The position numbers and the translations under genes are program-made. From contig CBCTZG010000009.1 in the NCBI GenBank assembly GCA_965151315.1, forward strand, positions 1 through 49,984: 49,984 bases of DNA. The letters run 5' to 3'. This DNA is from Avimonoglobus sp965151315 (GTDB taxonomy: Bacteria; Bacillota; Clostridia; UBA1381). Below, in pieces: positions 31,633 through 39,585 of this stretch (position 1 is its first letter; every line of letters starts with the position of its first letter). The notes beneath the pieces are model-generated. The model searched no databases. It saw only the letters and a list, made by a program, of their open reading frames with translations, and had not been told where the DNA came from.

Positions 31633-32703
31633 ATGAAACGGCATTATTTTTTAGGCGGAAACACAACGGAAGGCTTTTATTCCTATTATGAATCGTTATT
31701 GGATCAGAAAGCAGCCAACAAAATATACGCCATCAAGGGCGGCCCGGGCACGGGAAAATCTACGCTGATGAAGAAGGCGGCCCGGTGGGCGGACAGCAAG
31801 AACCTGGAAATTGACTATCTCCACTGCTCCTCAGACCCGGACTCCCTGGACGGGGTTATCATTCGGGATCTGCGGGTCGCGTTGGTAGACGGCACAAGCC
31901 CGCATATTGTGGATCCTCAAAATCCCGGCTGTGTAGACACGATTCTGCATATGGGTGAATTTTGGAACGAGACGGCCATCCGGGAGCAGAAGGACAATAT
32001 TTTGGCCTGTAACGCGGAAATTAAGACCCACTATACCCGGGCGTATCATTATATCCGGGCGGCGGGGGAGTTTTACCAGGACATTGCGCAAATCAACCAG
32101 GCCTGCCTTTCGGAAACGTCTGTTTTGGAGGCGGCGGGCCAGCTGACGTCTGGGGTCAAAAAAATTCCAGGCAGGACGGGGATAGAACGGAAGCTATTTT
32201 TGACTGCGATTTCCCCTCTTGGGGTCATCAGCTTTCCCAATTCTTTTACCTACCCGAAGACCTATATCCTGCGGGGCCGGATTACAGGGGGAAGCAGCCG
32301 GGTTTTAGCCAAGGCGGCCCGGTGGTTTATAGAAAACGGCTATGATATCGAGTGCTTCTACGACCCGCTGCGGCCCCGGGACCATATCCTCCACATGACC
32401 GTGCCTCAGATCGGGGTATTTATCACCACAGATGATTTCTTCACCCAATACCCTACAGGCGCTGCCGGGACAGCTGTAGATATTGACGGCCTGCTGAATA
32501 AAAACAGGGCTTCCGCCCTGGCGGCTGATCTGCAGGAAAGCCGGGAACTGGTGGGCACGATGGTGGACCGGGCGGTAACGGTGATCAAAAAAGCAAAAGC
32601 CGTCCATGATCAATTAGAGCAGTATTATGTGCCTTATATGGATTTTGAACGGATCAACCTGTACCAGGAGCAGGTGCTTCGGGATATTGAACGCTTTTTA
32701 TAA
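31633..32703 (+). CDS. P-loop ATPase of unknown function (PRK06851-like)
   Basis: A 356-residue cytoplasmic protein of a Firmicutes family of duplicated P-loop proteins with no settled role. Walker A is IKGGPGTGKSTLMKK at about residues 34-48, followed by EIDYLHCSSDPDSLDGVII. A second, degenerate nucleotide-binding half begins near residue 205 (TYILRGRITGGSSRVLAKAA), where the lysine is not in a classic Walker A setting. The C-terminus is helical. GGGGGG precedes the ATG at 31633. It lies alone between two terminators. Confidence 0.82.
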   Translation: MKRHYFLGGNTTEGFYSYYESLLDQKAANKIYAIKGGPGTGKSTLMKKAARWADSKNLEIDYLHCSSDPDSLDGVIIRDLRVALVDGTSPHIVDPQNPGCVDTILHMGEFWNETAIREQKDNILACNAEIKTHYTRAYHYIRAAGEFYQDIAQINQACLSETSVLEAAGQLTSGVKKIPGRTGIERKLFLTAISPLGVISFPNSFTYPKTYILRGRITGGSSRVLAKAARWFIENGYDIECFYDPLRPRDHILHMTVPQIGVFITTDDFFTQYPTGAAGTAVDIDGLLNKNRASALAADLQESRELVGTMVDRAVTVIKKAKAVHDQLEQYYVPYMDFERINLYQEQVLRDIERFL

Positions 32704-32712
32704 AAGAATTTG

Positions 32713-32737
32713 AATCCCCGCTTTGCGGGGATTATTT
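32713..32737 (+). terminator. Terminator after P-loop ATPase
   Basis: AATCCCCGC-TTT-GCGGGGATT followed by ATTT. Confidence 0.85.
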
Positions 32738-32766
32738 ATGCACCGGCATTTTTTTCCGCGCCAGAA

Positions 32767-32795
32767 TTGACAATTTCAGAAAAGCATGGTATGAT
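32767..32795 (+). promoter_or_regulatory. Promoter of apbE
   Basis: TTGACA (32767-32772), 17 bases, TATGAT (32790-32795). Confidence 0.85.
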
Positions 32796-32814
32796 ATACA
32801 TATTTGGAGAAGGT

Positions 32815-32853
32815 AAAATCCCAGGCTGATGTTGCGCGGCTTCGGGATTTTTG
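32815..32853 (+). promoter_or_regulatory. Terminator-like hairpin in the apbE leader
   Basis: AAAATCCC (32815-32822) pairs with GGGATTTT (32844-32851), enclosing a GC-rich arm and followed by T residues, all between the promoter and the apbE ribosome site (GGCGAGGAG). It looks like an attenuator or a folded leader; no known riboswitch matches. Confidence 0.5.
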
Positions 32854-32878
32854 TCATATAGGCGAGGAGTGGAACAGC

Positions 32879-33925
32879 ATGGAAAAGAAACAATGGACGC
32901 AGATTTCGGTATTTTTGATTATTGGCCTGGCGGCGCTGCTTTTGACGGCCGCGTCGCAAAGCGCGTCGTACACGGCCGAAATTTCCGGCGCGCTGGGAAC
33001 GGATTCAGAAATTACAGTGACAACCCCGAAAAACGGCAATGTAATCCTACAGAAGTGCCGGGACTATATTTATGCCATGGACGATCTGTTTTCGACGCGT
33101 AAGCCTAAAAGTGATATTTCAAAAATCAACCTAGCGGCCGGAAGCGGCAGGCCAGTGGAGGTTTCGGCGGATACGGCGGCGATTTTGGCCCGGGCCAAGG
33201 AATATGCTGTGGAAACCAACGGCTTTTTCGACGTGACAGTGGGCAACCTGGTAGATTTATGGGAGCAGGCCAAGACGGACGGCGCCCTGCCGCAGCCTGA
33301 CGATATTTCTGCCGCGATCCATACGGTAGATTTTAAAGGACTGAAAGTCGACACCACGAAAAATACAGCCCAGCTGGAAAATCGGGGCCAGAAGATCGAC
33401 CTGGGCGGGATTGCAAAGGGCTATATTACGGACGGGCTTGTGCGAATGCTGCGGGCGGAGGGCGTAGAAAGCGCACTGATCAACCTGGGCGGGAATGCTT
33501 ACGCGCTGGGGAAGAAAAATCAATTTTCCGCCTGGAATATCGGGATCCAGGATCCGAAAAATCCCAATAAGCTGCTGGGCAGTATCCGGGCGGAGAACCA
33601 GTGCGTGATTACCTCCGGGGATTATCAGCGGTATTTTGAGCTGAACGGCGTCCGGTATCATCACATTTTGAATCCCAATACGGGATCCCCCTCCAACAGC
33701 GGTCTGCGTTCTGTGACCATTGTAGCGGAGGATGCCACCCTGGCGGACGCACTGAGTACGGCTTGCTTTATCCTGGGGTACAGTGAGGGGGCGAACCTGA
33801 TCCGGGAATACGAAAACGTATCTGCTATTTTTGTCATGGATTCCAATACGGTGTACTATTCTCCAGAACTGGAAGAAATTTTTGCCCATGATAATCCCAG
33901 CTATGAATATAAGGTGATGGAATGA
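32879..33925 (+). CDS. apbE: FAD:protein FMN transferase ApbE
   Basis: Attaches FMN covalently to threonine of target flavoproteins outside the membrane, such as Rnf/Nqr subunits and FMN-binding-domain proteins. The 348-residue protein has an N-terminal hydrophobic helix (about 10-28) without a lipobox cysteine, so it is membrane-tethered by the helix. Family motifs are ETNGFFDVTVGNLVDLW, KIDLGGIAKGYITDGL, ALINLGGNAYALG and HHILNPNTGSPS. The ATG at 32879 fits the ribosome site; upstream open codons lie across the leader hairpin. The flavinylation target is not in this window. Its stop overlaps a dead lipoprotein gene. Confidence 0.95.
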   Translation: MEKKQWTQISVFLIIGLAALLLTAASQSASYTAEISGALGTDSEITVTTPKNGNVILQKCRDYIYAMDDLFSTRKPKSDISKINLAAGSGRPVEVSADTAAILARAKEYAVETNGFFDVTVGNLVDLWEQAKTDGALPQPDDISAAIHTVDFKGLKVDTTKNTAQLENRGQKIDLGGIAKGYITDGLVRMLRAEGVESALINLGGNAYALGKKNQFSAWNIGIQDPKNPNKLLGSIRAENQCVITSGDYQRYFELNGVRYHHILNPNTGSPSNSGLRSVTIVAEDATLADALSTACFILGYSEGANLIREYENVSAIFVMDSNTVYYSPELEEIFAHDNPSYEYKVME

Positions 33926-34148
33926 GCAGCAAACGGATAGGCAGGATTTCTTGAATATTACTGCTGCTGCCGTTGTTATGCGCCTGCGGCCGGGTTGAGG
34001 ACGCCGCAGTGGATTACGGCCAGTCCAGTCTGCATTCCATAGTCCCCCGAAAGGCGGGGGAGGCTGGGAGCCTGATTTTGAATATACGGGCTGGAACTGG
34101 GCTTTGGCAAGGATCGCCTGGCGCCTGGTTTCCTGCGGTTATGCGTAA
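33922..34148 (+). pseudogene. Broken small lipoprotein gene behind apbE
   Basis: The ATG at 33922 overlaps the apbE stop (ATGA), as in a coupled gene. After ten codons an in-frame TGA interrupts a lipoprotein signal peptide whose lipobox is still readable (LLLLPLLCAC, then GRVEDAAVDYGQSSL). The middle appears deleted and the frame shifts; the last part, read one frame over (about 34032-34148), gives FHSPPKGGGGWEPDFEYTG and WNWALARIAWRLVSCGYA. These ends match, from memory, a clostridial lipoprotein family of about 150-190 residues with FHSPK..G.W.PD.EY..W.W.LAR and a terminal W.L.TWGY. The gene is therefore almost certainly inactive. Confidence 0.75.
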
Positions 34149-34207
34149 ACGCCGGTAAAAGACCATTGAATCAAATACAGGGACAAATAAAATTTTTCAA
34201 AAAACTG

Positions 34208-34236
34208 TTGACAAACCATGGAAATCGTGGTATGAT
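34208..34236 (+). promoter_or_regulatory. Promoter of the T-box operon
   Basis: TTGACA (34208-34213), 17 bases, TATGAT (34231-34236), 22 bases before the T-box stem I. Confidence 0.87.
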
Positions 34237-34257
34237 TACGATAATTGAATAAAAAAA

Positions 34258-34516
34258 GGCTATGACGAAGACGGTCGAAAGCCCGAGCCGAGGAGAGAGT
34301 TGGCGGTTGCTGCGAGCCAATGGCAGAGGTTTTCAAATGACCCATCACTTCCGAGCCGGAAGCCCGAAAGCCGGTTGGCAAGTAGACGTTTCCCGTGATT
34401 TGCAGCGTAATAGCAAGAGACTTGTTGGAGTCTATGAGTTGGCGCCCTTGGGTGCAATTTGAGTGGTACCGCGGATCAATTTCCGTCTCAAAGGTTTTCT
34501 TTGGGACGGTTTTTTT
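34258..34516 (+). ncRNA. T-box riboswitch, specifier probably AUC (Ile)
   Basis: A complete T-box leader. Stem I runs from GGCT (34258) to AGCC (34354-34357) with ATGACGAAG, the AG-bulge GAGGAGAGAG and the apical GGTTGCTGCGAGCC. The T-box GAGTGGTACCGCGG is at 34461-34474. The terminator CCGTCTCAAAG/CTTTGGGACGG with a T-run is at 34483-34516. My hand fold of stem I pairs GAAG with CTTC and GAAAGCC with GGTTTTC; aligning the specifier as codon-A-five bases-GAG, as in glyQS, gives ATC at 34344-34346, isoleucine. ACC or GAC remain possible. Uncharged tRNA would let transcription into the ligase gene. Confidence 0.93.
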
Positions 34517-34557
34517 ATTCAAGAAAAATAGAAAATAGATCGATCAAAGGAGGAAAC

Positions 34558-36864
34558 ATGATGCAGGAAGATGCAATGCGGGAACAATTGCGTGAGGTGG
34601 CGGAAAGAATTCGGAATATGCGGGAGATCTTGGGGATTTCCAAGCAGACCATGGCCTATAATACGGGTGTTTCAACAGAAGAATATTCGGACTATGAAAA
34701 CGGAGACCGGGATTTCAGCTTTACATTTATTTATAAGTGTGCGAAATGCTTCAATGTAGACCCCACCGACCTTTTGAAGGGATCCAGCCCTACGCTGACC
34801 AGCTATACCGTAACCCGGAAGGGCGGCGGCCTGCCCATTACCCGGGTCAAGGGCCTGGCGTATAAAAACCTGGCGGCTATGTTCAAAAATAAGATCGCGG
34901 AGCCGTTTTGGGTCAAGCTGCCGTATTCGGAGGAAGAGCAGGCAGGCCCCATGAAGATGTCTACCCACAATGGGCAGGAATTTGATATTGTGATCAAGGG
35001 TACAGTCGAGGTTATGGTGGGCAACCATGTGGAAACGCTTTACGCCGGCGACTCTATCTATTACAACAGCTCCATCCCCCACGGCCTGATGGCTGTCAAT
35101 GGGGAAGACGCGGAGATTTACGCTGTAGTCATGAACGCCGGAGAGGATACAGGCATTGTGGCGGTGGAAAGCGAACGCCCGGTAAACGACCCCATCCATC
35201 ATGAACCCCATGGGATCTACAAGCGGTTTATTACGACAACAAAGGATGAAAACGGCAGCCTGACAGACATTGAATTCCATAACGAAGAGCAGTTTAATTT
35301 TGCCTTTGATATTGTGGATGAGCTGGCGAGAAAGTGCCCGGACAAGATGGCGATGCTGCATGTATCGAACAATAAGGAGGAGCGGCGGTTTACGTTTGCG
35401 GAAATCAGCCAGTATTCCGCCAGGACGGCGAATTACTTTGAAAGCCTAGGGATCCGCAAGGGGGACCGGGTTATGCTGGTCTTAAAGCGGCATTACCAGT
35501 TCTGGTTCTCCATTTTGGCGCTCCACAAGATCGGCGCAGTGGTGATCCCGGCCACGAATCTTTTGGTTGAGCATGACTTTGCATACCGGTTCCAGGCAGC
35601 CGGTGTGAAGGCCATCGTCTGCACGGCGGACGGTGATGTGGCCCATCAGGCGGAGCTGGGCGCAGCCGGCAGCAAAACGCTGGAAACGATGATTTTAGTC
35701 GGCGGGCAGCGGGAAGGCTGGCATGATTTTAACAGTGAGATGCCCAAGTTCAGCGATGTGTATGCGCGTAAGGCAGATTCCGCCTGCGGCAGCGATCCTA
35801 TGCTGATGTTCTTCACGTCCGGCACCACAGGCTATCCGAAAATTGCTACCCATAACCATAAATATCCCCTGGGACATTTCATTACGGCAAAATTCTGGCA
35901 TAACGTCAATCCCGACGGACTGCATCTGACCATTTCAGATACTGGCTGGGGAAAGGCGCTCTGGGGCAAGCTCTACGGCCAATGGATGTGCGAAGCGGCA
36001 ATCTTCGTATATGACTTTGACAAGTTCAACGCAGACGATATCTTGCCTATGTTCAAAAAATACAATATCACCACCTTCTGCGCGCCGCCGACGATGTACC
36101 GGTTCTTTATCAAAGAGGATCTGTCGAAATATGACCTGTCATCCCTGGAATACGCGACAGTGGCGGGCGAAGCCTTGAATCCGGAGGTCTACGAACAATG
36201 GAAAAAGGCTACGGGCTTAAAGCTGATGGAAGGCTTCGGCCAGACAGAAACGACGCTGACCGTGGGAAACCTTCGGGGAATGACGCCCAAGCCCGGCTCC
36301 ATGGGCAAACCCTCGCCGCTCTATGATGTGGATATCGTACTGGGGGATGGTACCAGCGCGGGCATCGGCGAAACGGGGGAAATTGTGATCAGGACGGATA
36401 AGCATGTACCCTGCGGCCTGTTTTCCGGCTATTACCGGGATGAGGAAAAAACGAAGGAGGTCTGGAGCGATGGCCTGTACCATACCGGCGATACTGCATG
36501 GCGGGATGAAGACGGGTATTTCTGGTATGTAGGGCGGATCGACGACGTGATCAAATCCTCTGGTTACCGGATCGGGCCCTTTGAGATCGAAAGCGTGATC
36601 ATGGAGCTCCCCTATGTATTGGAATGCGCCGTAACACCGGCGCCGGACGAGATTCGGGGCCAGGTCGTTAAGGCGACCATTGTCCTGACAAAGGGGACGG
36701 AAAAATCAGAGGAGCTGAAAAAGGAAATCCAGAACTATGTGAAAAAACATACGGCGCCGTATAAGTATCCCAGGATTGTGGAATTTATGGATGAACTGCC
36801 AAAGACGATCAGCGGCAAAATCCGGCGCGTAGAGCTGCGGGAAAACGACCAGAAGAAATTATAA
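34558..36864 (+). CDS. XRE-cupin-acyl-CoA ligase fusion
   Basis: A 768-residue chain with three parts. Residues about 10-66 are an XRE helix-turn-helix (IRNMREILGISKQTMAYNTG); about 125-190 a cupin (GQEFDIVIKGTVEVMVGN, DSIYYNSSIPHGL); about 265-768 an ANL-superfamily AMP-forming ligase: P-loop FFTSGTTGYPK, EGFGQTETT, the hinge region YHTGDTAWRDEDGYFWYVGR, and the C-terminal catalytic Lys in PKTISGKIRR. It is closest in style to medium/short-chain acyl-CoA synthetases. AAAGGAGG lies upstream of paired ATGs at 34558 and 34561, the second better spaced. The T-box upstream implies a link to amino acid supply; if the specifier is Ile, 2-methylbutyrate is a natural candidate substrate. The DNA-binding domain may be autoregulatory. 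Confidence 0.93.
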   Translation: MMQEDAMREQLREVAERIRNMREILGISKQTMAYNTGVSTEEYSDYENGDRDFSFTFIYKCAKCFNVDPTDLLKGSSPTLTSYTVTRKGGGLPITRVKGLAYKNLAAMFKNKIAEPFWVKLPYSEEEQAGPMKMSTHNGQEFDIVIKGTVEVMVGNHVETLYAGDSIYYNSSIPHGLMAVNGEDAEIYAVVMNAGEDTGIVAVESERPVNDPIHHEPHGIYKRFITTTKDENGSLTDIEFHNEEQFNFAFDIVDELARKCPDKMAMLHVSNNKEERRFTFAEISQYSARTANYFESLGIRKGDRVMLVLKRHYQFWFSILALHKIGAVVIPATNLLVEHDFAYRFQAAGVKAIVCTADGDVAHQAELGAAGSKTLETMILVGGQREGWHDFNSEMPKFSDVYARKADSACGSDPMLMFFTSGTTGYPKIATHNHKYPLGHFITAKFWHNVNPDGLHLTISDTGWGKALWGKLYGQWMCEAAIFVYDFDKFNADDILPMFKKYNITTFCAPPTMYRFFIKEDLSKYDLSSLEYATVAGEALNPEVYEQWKKATGLKLMEGFGQTETTLTVGNLRGMTPKPGSMGKPSPLYDVDIVLGDGTSAGIGETGEIVIRTDKHVPCGLFSGYYRDEEKTKEVWSDGLYHTGDTAWRDEDGYFWYVGRIDDVIKSSGYRIGPFEIESVIMELPYVLECAVTPAPDEIRGQVVKATIVLTKGTEKSEELKKEIQNYVKKHTAPYKYPRIVEFMDELPKTISGKIRRVELRENDQKKL

Positions 36865-36872
36865 CAGATACT

Positions 36873-36903
36873 GTCAAAAACGTCCGTCAGGGGCGTTTTT
36901 GAC
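36873..36903 (+). terminator. Terminator after the acyl-CoA ligase
   Basis: GTCAAAAACG and CGTTTTTGAC, a perfect 10-bp stem with an 11-base loop; A- and T-runs are within the stem. The next start codon is only 18 bases beyond, so read-through is likely needed for, or reduces, expression of the amidohydrolase. Confidence 0.7.
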
Positions 36904-36920
36904 GTTAGGAGGCAAATATT

Positions 36921-37709
36921 ATGCGGATTATTGACGCGCATGCCCACATTTTCCCAGAGAAAATCGCGGACCGGGCTTGTGGTGCGATTTCAGATTTTTA
37001 CGGCGGTGTTCCCATGGATTGCCGGGGCACAGCGGAAACGCTGCTGGCCGCGGGACAAACAATCGGGGTAGAACAATACGTGGTATTCTCCACGGCGACT
37101 AAACCGGAACAGGTAGAGAGCATCAACAGCTTTATCATAGATCAGTGTGCCAAACATCCGGAATTTATCGGCTTGGGTACTATGCATCAGGCGTATGCGG
37201 ATTTCGCGTGCGAGCTGGATCGGATCCAAGGAGCCGGCTTGCCGGGCATCAAGCTGCATCCGGATTTTCAAAAGGTTCAGATCGACGACCGGCGGCTGTT
37301 CCCAATTTTTGATATCCTTTCCAGCCTAGGGATGTTCCTGCTGACCCATGCGGGGGACGCGCGGTATGATTATTCCCATCCGGCCAGGATCGCCCGTGTG
37401 GCAAAGGAATTCCCCAGGCTGCGGATCATTGCCGCCCATTTTGGGGGCTGGAGCCAGTGGGATGCGGCGATGCAGTATCTGGATCTGCCCAATGTCTATT
37501 TTGATACCAGCAGTACGCTGCCATTTGATGGTAGAAATATGGCCCGGCGGATGCTGGATACCATGGACCCCGCCCGCTTTTTCTTTGGCACGGACTTCCC
37601 TATGTGGAACCATGAGGAGGAGCTGGCGCGGCTGGCTGGCCTGGGGCTGCCGGAAGCCATTTTGGAAAATATCCTGGGCAATAATTTCATAGCGTTTCTC
37701 CGTGCATAA
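36921..37709 (+). CDS. Amidohydrolase-2 family metal-dependent hydrolase
   Basis: A 262-residue TIM-barrel protein of the amidohydrolase/ACMSD-like group. Metal ligands fit IIDAHAHIFPE (HxH), GIKLHPDFQ, IIAAHFGGW and FFGTDFPMW (Asp). These enzymes hydrolyse or decarboxylate small aromatic or lactone substrates; which one cannot be told. The ATG at 36921 has TTAGGAGG upstream. It follows the acyl-CoA ligase after a hairpin and may be partly cotranscribed with it under the T-box. Confidence 0.87.
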   Translation: MRIIDAHAHIFPEKIADRACGAISDFYGGVPMDCRGTAETLLAAGQTIGVEQYVVFSTATKPEQVESINSFIIDQCAKHPEFIGLGTMHQAYADFACELDRIQGAGLPGIKLHPDFQKVQIDDRRLFPIFDILSSLGMFLLTHAGDARYDYSHPARIARVAKEFPRLRIIAAHFGGWSQWDAAMQYLDLPNVYFDTSSTLPFDGRNMARRMLDTMDPARFFFGTDFPMWNHEEELARLAGLGLPEAILENILGNNFIAFLRA

Positions 37710-37714
37710 AAATA

Positions 37715-37743
37715 AGAGCCGGCCTCTTGGCTGGCTCCTATTT
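37715..37743. terminator. Hairpin between convergent genes
   Basis: GAGCCGGC-CTCTTG-GCTGGCTC with one mismatch, followed on the plus strand by CTATTT. It lies where the amidohydrolase and the flavin-binding gene converge. Confidence 0.6.
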
Positions 37744-38223
37744 CCTGATCAGCTCTTTAGCCGCTTTGCCGGTTATATGCTCCGCTGTGATCTCCACCAT
37801 ATACAGGCGCGGCCCGTCTGTTTCCAGAACGTTCTGCCGATTTCCCGGGGCGTCATCTGGATAATACTTTTTTGCAAGCAGCAGGAGGGCGTCTTCCTTT
37901 TCTCCCGCATCCTCTAGGATCCGGGCCCGGCCGAATACAATCACACTCCGGAAATAGGTTGTATACTCCGCGGGCACCACTTGATCCTGATCGACTACAC
38001 AAAAGGACACCTTTGAATTCCGCAGGATCCCGTCTAATTTGTGCCCGCTTTTGGCGCAATGGAAAAACAGCCTGCCGCCGGCGTACACATAGCTTAGGGG
38101 AACGGCATAAGGATAGCCGCCGTCGCCGCTGACAGCCAAAACCCCGGCGGTATTCCGTTCTAATATTTCAATGCTTTCCGCAGGTGTAAGCTGCTGCCTT
38201 ATTCTGCGCATTTCCCGAAACAT
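37738..38223 (-). CDS. Pyridoxamine 5'-phosphate oxidase-like flavin split-barrel protein
   Basis: A 161-residue protein of the NimA/PNPOx-like split-barrel family, which bind FMN, F420 or heme as homodimers. It starts MFREMRRIRQQLTPAESIEIL, has NTAGVLAVSGDGGYPYAVPLSY with the strand-turn typical of the fold, FFHCAKSGHKLDGI and CVVDQDQVVP. I use the ATG at 38223 with AAAGGAGG upstream; the frame is open 17 codons further. In NimA the family reduces nitroimidazoles, but here the role is unknown. It is transcribed toward the amidohydrolase. Confidence 0.88.
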   Translation of the reverse strand: MFREMRRIRQQLTPAESIEILERNTAGVLAVSGDGGYPYAVPLSYVYAGGRLFFHCAKSGHKLDGILRNSKVSFCVVDQDQVVPAEYTTYFRSVIVFGRARILEDAGEKEDALLLLAKKYYPDDAPGNRQNVLETDGPRLYMVEITAEHITGKAAKELIRK

Positions 38224-38324
38224 AAAAGCCTCCTTTTTAGTGCCGTCCAAGTCTCCCGGGTGTATTCCCGGCAATATTGGTTCGATCTTTTCCCCAAAAA
38301 AAACAAACAGCGTAAGCCATCAGC

Positions 38325-38798
38325 CTATTTATGATAGCTTTCGTTAGCGTTGATTTTATATGCCCGGTAAATTTGTTCCAAAAGTACGATCCGCATCAGC
38401 TGGTGGGGAAGGGTCATCCGCCCGAAGCTCAGCTGGAGCCGGGCCGTCTGCTTGACCTGCGGCGAAAGGCCTAAGGAACCGCCGATAAAAAAGGTGATCT
38501 GGCTATGCTCCATAGAGACCCGGGCGATTTTTTCAGCAAAGGTTTCGCTGGAAAGCGGGTCGCCCTCAATGCAGAGCGCCACTGGAAAGCCGCCTTGATA
38601 CTGAGCCAGCATACGCTGGCCCTCCCGTTCTAAAATGGCCTGGCATTGCTTTTCACCGGCGCCGTCTGGGATTTTTTCGTCTGGAACCTCAATAATTTTC
38701 AGCTTTACAAACCGGGAAAGCCGTTTGGCGTATTCTGCCGCGGCATCCCGGAAATAGGACTCCTTCAGCTTACCGGCGGCAATAACCGTAATATTCAT
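38325..38798 (-). CDS. rlmH: 23S rRNA pseudouridine-1915 N3-methyltransferase RlmH
   Basis: SPOUT-class methyltransferase acting on pseudouridine 1915 of 23S rRNA in the assembled ribosome. The 157-residue protein begins MNITVIAAGKLKE, has the SAM-binding knot loop FFIGGSLGLSP and the family C-terminus YRAYKINANESYHK. It overlaps the end of the walJ-like gene by four bases (ATGA type), so walJ and rlmH are coupled, an arrangement frequent in Firmicutes. Confidence 0.96.
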   Translation of the reverse strand: MNITVIAAGKLKESYFRDAAAEYAKRLSRFVKLKIIEVPDEKIPDGAGEKQCQAILEREGQRMLAQYQGGFPVALCIEGDPLSSETFAEKIARVSMEHSQITFFIGGSLGLSPQVKQTARLQLSFGRMTLPHQLMRIVLLEQIYRAYKINANESYHK

Positions 38799-39568
38799 AA
38801 TAATCTGGTCACCTCGCTGCGCCGGGCAACCTGCAGGGAAATATCCCGGGAGAGGGAAGCGCCGGCGGCTTTTAAGGCATTTTCCACAGTTTGATAGGCG
38901 ATTTCCGGGGTATTGTTTTCTTTACTCAAATGCCCAAGCATCAGATGGGTCGTCCCGTGGCACGCAAGTTCCACGGCTGTCTGGGCGCAGTCGTCATTGG
39001 ACAGGTGCCCCCGGGGGCTTCGGATCCGTTTTTTCAAAGGATATGGATATGCGCCATACATCAGCATATTCACGTCATGATTGGACTCCAGCAAAACTGC
39101 ATCGGCGCCGTATAGATGGCTGCGAATATCATCGGTCATCACGCCGGTGTCGGTAGCCACAGCGTAAATCTTGCCGTCTACGGAAAACCGGAAACCCACG
39201 GGCTCGTTGGCGTCGTGGGAGATTGGGAACGGTATTATGCCGATACTGCCCACAAACAGCGCCTGTCCGCTTTGAATGACATGAATCTGTTCCGCGGGGA
39301 TCGGCCCTGCAGACATGCCGGCAAACGTCCCAGCTGTGGCGTAAATGGGGAGCCCCCAACGGCGGCAGGCTACGCCGGCCCCGGCCGTATGGTCAATGTG
39401 TTCGTGCGTTATGAAAATAGCATCAAGGTCCTTCGGGGAAAGAGCCATTGATGCTAAGGCCTGTTCCAATTTCCGACCGGACATGCCGCAGTCGATCAAA
39501 AGCGTCGTTTCGCTGTCTGAAACGAGCGCGGCATTGCCCGAGGAACCGCTGATGAGCGATAAAAACAT
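38795..39568 (-). CDS. Metallo-beta-lactamase fold hydrolase, YycJ/WalJ-like
   Basis: A 257-residue metal hydrolase of the YycJ (WalJ) group, which in low-GC Gram-positives is linked to cell-wall and DNA maintenance. Residues begin MFLSLISGSSGNAALV, the active-site motif is ITHEHIDHTAG and later ligands are in ATDTGVM, ESNHD and LMLGHLS. I choose the ATG at 39568, where homologues start; a TTG at 39589 overlapping the murA stop is also in frame. It lies between murA and rlmH in one operon. Confidence 0.92.
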   Translation of the reverse strand: MFLSLISGSSGNAALVSDSETTLLIDCGMSGRKLEQALASMALSPKDLDAIFITHEHIDHTAGAGVACRRWGLPIYATAGTFAGMSAGPIPAEQIHVIQSGQALFVGSIGIIPFPISHDANEPVGFRFSVDGKIYAVATDTGVMTDDIRSHLYGADAVLLESNHDVNMLMYGAYPYPLKKRIRSPRGHLSNDDCAQTAVELACHGTTHLMLGHLSKENNTPEIAYQTVENALKAAGASLSRDISLQVARRSEVTRLL

Positions 39569-39585
39569 AGTTTGTCCCACTCCTG

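Noticed and set aside
34459..34557. Longer start for the XRE-cupin ligase
   Set aside because: The upstream codons lie within the T-box antiterminator and terminator; AAAGGAGG places the start at 34558 or 34561.
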